From: Candidatus Pacearchaeota archaeon
Lineage (GTDB): Archaea; Nanobdellota; Nanobdellia; Pacearchaeales; GW2011-AR1
NCBI GenBank assembly: GCA_014728745.1
Contig: WJLC01000027.1
Coordinates: 1 to 7,112 of the forward strand
Direction of reading: 5' to 3'
DNA length: 7,112 bases
Position 1 is the first letter of the stretch; the number at the start of each line of letters is the position of its first letter. Positions 6,020-7,112 of the stretch are shown here, piece by piece. Both the position numbers and the translations under genes were made by a program. The notes under the pieces were generated by a model, which saw only the letters and a program-made list of their open reading frames with translations, was not told the origin of the DNA and searched no databases.

Positions 6020-6037
6020 AAGGAAAATATATTTAAA
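6020..6037 (+). promoter_or_regulatory. BRE and TATA box of the secreted-protein gene
   Basis: AAGGAAA (6020-6026) directly precedes ATATATTTAAA (6027-6037). This is a purine-rich BRE followed by a strong TATA box, centred about 29 bases before the ATG at 6061. A start of transcription at or next to the ATG would give a leaderless mRNA, and no Shine-Dalgarno site is present. It is the clearest promoter in the window. Confidence 0.7.
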
Positions 6038-6060
6038 CCCTTTTTTCTTATTTTAATTGT

Positions 6061-6708
6061 ATGAATATTAATATTGAAGTAAAAAAGAGGCATTTAGTTT
6101 TTATTCTTGCTTTGTTTTTAATTAGTGGAATTTATGCTACTGTTGGACATGGTTTAAGCCAGATAATTGCAGATTCTGATTTTAGTATGAATGATAATAA
6201 GATTACTTATTTAGAAAATCCTACTAATGATAAGGATGCAGCAACAAAAGAGTATGTTGACGAACATGATTATTTGCAGATTAACACTTATACTTATAGC
6301 TCTTGCATTAGAACAGATAGACTTTGTGATTTGCCTGTAAAAGTCTCTGCTAATGGCCATAATATTTCTAAACCTTCTTGGGCAACAAAAATGCACCTTA
6401 GATGTGTATATGGGTGCCATTATTATGACAAAACAAGTACATGGAAATTATTTCTAGGTGATGAAGAGATATACACTAAATCAGGCAGATGTAATGCATT
6501 AGAAAAATATCCTCCTGTAGCACCTTATTTTCTCAAAGAAAGCGGGGATTACGTTCTTGAATATGAATTAGCCGCTTATTCTGGAGATAGTGTTCTTGAC
6601 ATGGAATTTGATATTTCTAATGTTCCTACAGGTTCAGTCTTAAAAGGACAAGCAGCAAGTGATAGAACTAATTATCTTGGACATTGCACAGTAACATTTT
6701 ATTCTTAA
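6061..6708 (+). CDS. Secreted or membrane-anchored six-cysteine protein with tail-fibre-like motif
   Basis: This 215-residue protein starts with a basic end and a hydrophobic segment (about residues 11-28, HLVFILALFLISGIYATVG), which should be a signal peptide or anchor. Residues 46-67 (NKITYLENPT, then KDAATKEYVD) match a short motif widespread in phage tail-fibre and trimeric adhesin-like proteins, often next to a coiled-coil or stalk, and also seen in DPANN secreted proteins. The remainder (about 70-215) is rich in beta-type sequence and has six cysteines (C82, C89, C115, C119, C144, C209), enough for three disulfides in an extracellular domain. I cannot name that domain. The likely role is a cell-surface or appendage-like protein, perhaps for attachment, which is inference. 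It has its own strong promoter and stands alone on the plus strand between two minus-strand oap genes. The start ATG is fixed by the signal peptide and the TATA spacing. Confidence 0.8.
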   Translation: MNINIEVKKRHLVFILALFLISGIYATVGHGLSQIIADSDFSMNDNKITYLENPTNDKDAATKEYVDEHDYLQINTYTYSSCIRTDRLCDLPVKVSANGHNISKPSWATKMHLRCVYGCHYYDKTSTWKLFLGDEEIYTKSGRCNALEKYPPVAPYFLKESGDYVLEYELAAYSGDSVLDMEFDISNVPTGSVLKGQAASDRTNYLGHCTVTFYS

Positions 6709-6747
6709 TTTAATTAATAAATAATCCTTTTATAATTAAAAGTAAAA

Positions 6748-6770
6748 TTTTTCTCTCACCTTTTTTATTT
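6748..6770 (+). terminator. T-rich terminator after the secreted-protein gene
   Basis: TTTTT at 6748-6752 and TTTTTTATTT at 6761-6770 lie 40-60 bases past the stop codon, in the 67 bp gap before the end of the converging oapB gene. T-runs without a hairpin are the expected archaeal terminator form. Confidence 0.45.
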
Positions 6771-6775
6771 ATATT

Positions 6776-7112
6776 TCACCTATTCAAAAATAGTTCAATC
6801 TTCTTCGGATTTCTTTTAATCTCTTTGACAACATTCGCAGGACCTATTATTGTAACTGCTCCTAAATCTCCTCCACCAAGAGCATTGAGAAGTCCAGTTC
6901 TCATTTTCTTAACCCAGCCTGCAATCCCCTCGTCATCATTTGAATTTCCTTTTTCAGAGATAACTGCAAGTTCTATTCCTCTAAACCCTTTCACATGATC
7001 AATCATAGCCATTGTGTCTCCAATTAGCCTTGTTTCCTCATCTGGATGCAGTTTTCCCTGAAGAATTAGAATATTATTTCCTAATATAATATCTAGAATT
7101 TTTTTGATTCTG
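6776..7112 (-). CDS. OapB/ArvB-family protein (DUF2073), 5' end outside the window
   Basis: The minus-strand frame ends at TGA (6776-6778) and stays open to the window edge, giving about 111 C-terminal residues. The ATG at 7010-7012 is internal, because conserved family sequence continues before it. It matches archaeal COG3365/DUF2073 (OapB/ArvB). The marks in order are KKILDIILGNNILILQGKLH, PEDETRLIGDTMAMID (the family's 'TPEEE..LIE.TM..ID' region), GFRGIEL, a variable polar stretch (SEKGNSNDDEG), and AVTIIGPANVVKEIK near the end (family 'VIGPA'). Family members are about 115-125 residues, so only a few N-terminal residues are missing. The role is unknown in detail; the gene usually travels with OapC and a Ras/Era-like GTPase that in haloarchaea promotes vesicle budding. 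If the set is intact here, that GTPase gene should lie just beyond the right edge. Confidence 0.9.
   Translation of the reverse strand, partial: RIKKILDIILGNNILILQGKLHPDEETRLIGDTMAMIDHVKGFRGIELAVISEKGNSNDDEGIAGWVKKMRTGLLNALGGGDLGAVTIIGPANVVKEIKRNPKKIELFLNR

Noticed and set aside
6211..6420. Minus-strand open frame of 69 codons opposite the secreted-protein gene
   Set aside because: It is antisense to a gene with a promoter, signal peptide and recognisable motif, and shows no promoter or family signal.
7010..7012. ATG as the start of the last minus-strand gene
   Set aside because: About 33 residues of DUF2073-like sequence precede it in frame to the window edge, so the true start is outside.

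Overview
The window reads as a fragment of a small, AT-rich archaeal genome, most likely a DPANN lineage of the Woesearchaeota/Pacearchaeota type. The reasons are archaeal-only gene families (aCPSF1/FttA, class I archaeal CCA-adding enzyme, PSH-type presenilin, TrmB regulator, and the DUF2073 and DUF2072 families now called OapB/ArvB and OapC/ArvC), strong A/T codon bias, lysine-rich proteins, TATA boxes 25-35 bp before start codons with almost no Shine-Dalgarno sites, and short gaps between genes. The phylum is inferred from sequence feel; no 16S gene or other marker is present to confirm it.

Layout, left to right. (1) Bases 1-562 (+): the 3' end of aCPSF1/FttA, the beta-CASP ribonuclease that cuts nascent RNA and drives transcription termination. 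(2) 637-1659 (+): a presenilin-family intramembrane aspartyl protease with YD, GxGD and PAL-like motifs, with its own TATA box. (3) 1660-1863: a 204 bp gap holding a T-rich terminator zone, a 9 bp inverted repeat, a dyad that could be an operator, and a good TATA box. (4) 1864-4064 (+): a compact block of four genes, namely a TrmB-type regulator, a 79-residue four-cysteine protein abutting it, an unrecognised 291-residue protein with an acidic tail and an HxHxH cluster, and an 84-residue SH3-like barrel protein abutting that. Zero-base junctions within both pairs suggest co-transcription. (5) 4100-5431 (-): CCA-adding tRNA nucleotidyltransferase, converging on the block. (6) 5471-5881 (-): OapC/ArvC zinc-ribbon protein, 39 bp upstream of cca and probably in its operon. 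(7) 5882-6060: a divergent control region with a BRE/TATA promoter for the plus strand and, toward oapC, a 16 bp direct repeat that duplicates the oapC start-codon context and creates a tiny upstream ORF. (8) 6061-6708 (+): a secreted or membrane-anchored six-cysteine protein with a tail-fibre-like DAATKEYVD motif. (9) 6776-7112 (-): the 3' part of OapB/ArvB, running off the window end.

Two themes stand out. The core genes cover RNA 3'-end biology (aCPSF1, CCA enzyme) and the conserved archaeal Oap/Arv set, which is linked to a Ras-like GTPase and, in haloarchaea, to extracellular vesicle formation. The accessory genes are a TrmB-headed cluster of unknown proteins and a secreted surface protein lying between oapB and oapC. 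No CRISPR array, insertion sequence, rRNA or tRNA gene was seen. No stretch over 300 bases lacks a gene.
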